Source: an uncultured Planctomycetales bacterium (GTDB taxonomy: Bacteria; Planctomycetota; Planctomycetia; Pirellulales; Thermoguttaceae). Taken from it: DNA of 13,430 nucleotides. The position numbers were made by a program, and so were the translations under genes. Under the pieces are notes generated by a model. It was not told where the DNA came from. It worked only from the letters and a program-made list of their open reading frames with translations, and did not search any database. The stretch is taken from contig CALARR010000241.1 of NCBI GenBank assembly GCA_937889015.1, positions 1-13,430 on the forward strand. Direction: 5' to 3'. Positions 13,277-13,430 of the stretch are shown piece after piece. Every line of letters starts with the position of its first letter. The stretch's first letter is position 1.

Positions 13277-13376
13277 TTGCGTCTCAGGTAGGTAATGTCG
13301 TGAGGCCGACCACCGGAAGGCCGGATTTCCAGGGTGCCGCGCAGGACAGCTCCGACATTCCTTTTCTGATACCAAT
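13277..13376 (-). repeat. Repeat copy B, inverted relative to copy A at 8652-8756
   Basis: The minus strand over 13369-13280 matches 8661-8750 at 76 of 90 positions without gaps. The aligned reading frame (SEKECRSCPARH through SASRHYLPET) is open on the minus strand and continues both ways, with Cys replaced by His at the third metal-ligand-like position (CxxCxxxH). There is no ATG at the equivalent place and the window ends about 54 nt further on, so whether it is the leader or the interior of a leftward gene cannot be seen. The two copies bracket the hydrogenase operon. Confidence 0.8.
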
Positions 13377-13430
13377 ACCTTTGCGGGGAAGGATGCTGCC
13401 GTGAGCGCAGCCGTCATCACGACCATCAAA

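Noticed and set aside
8652..13376. Composite transposon carrying the hydrogenase operon between inverted ends
   Set aside because: No transposase, no target-site duplication visible, and the copies are diverged with a coding-like substitution pattern; kept only as an alternative explanation of the repeats.

Overview
The window is GC-rich bacterial DNA that reads as an anaerobic redox and hydrogen locus. No 16S gene or other taxonomic marker is present. The heptamer array at 6205-6300 (cattcgt/cattcga units, opposite strand gaatgacgaatg) is of a kind I associate with intergenic DNA of Planctomycetota and other PVC bacteria. That, the GC-rich sequence and the anaerobic enzyme set make an anaerobic planctomycete-like bacterium a reasonable but unproven guess.

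Layout. Positions 1-4326 are a leftward operon. It encodes a receiver/GcvH-like multidomain protein (4326-2749), then HdrC (2585-2010), HdrB (1938-1096) and HdrA (1092 to beyond the left edge). Together these are heterodisulfide-reductase-type HdrCBA plus an accessory protein. Positions 4327-4634 are its control region. Positions 8209-4635, also leftward, encode a membrane histidine kinase and an NtrC-type sigma-54 response regulator, separated by a heptamer tandem repeat. Positions 8210-8863 are a long control region between the kinase and a rightward operon (8864-13177). That operon encodes a complete three-subunit NAD-linked [FeFe] hydrogenase: NuoE-like, NuoF-like and catalytic subunits. 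The right edge (13277-13376) carries an inverted, diverged second copy of the sequence in the hydrogenase leader.

How the parts fit. Both enzyme operons have a strong sigma-54 (-24/-12) promoter: 4400-4385 leftward and 8618-8633 rightward. About 190 bp upstream of each is the same three-half-site element, ATACA-N-TGTAT-N9-ATACA, in the same orientation relative to its promoter (193 and 191 bp gaps). The only NtrC-type activator in the window, with its likely kinase, lies between the two operons. The simplest reading is one self-contained regulon. A signal sensed outside the membrane by a Cache-type kinase would activate both an electron-bifurcating hydrogenase (H2, NAD(H), ferredoxin) and a flavin-based HdrABC module that would share the ferredoxin and/or NADH pool.

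Oddities worth attention are the GcvH-like domain with no lipoyl lysine, fused to a phosphorylatable receiver inside the hdr operon; a 31-codon Cys-rich reading frame in the hydrogenase leader whose second copy keeps the protein sequence better than the DNA; Ser in place of the proton-relay Cys in the hydrogenase L1 motif; and GSFSGA in place of GAFTGA in the activator.
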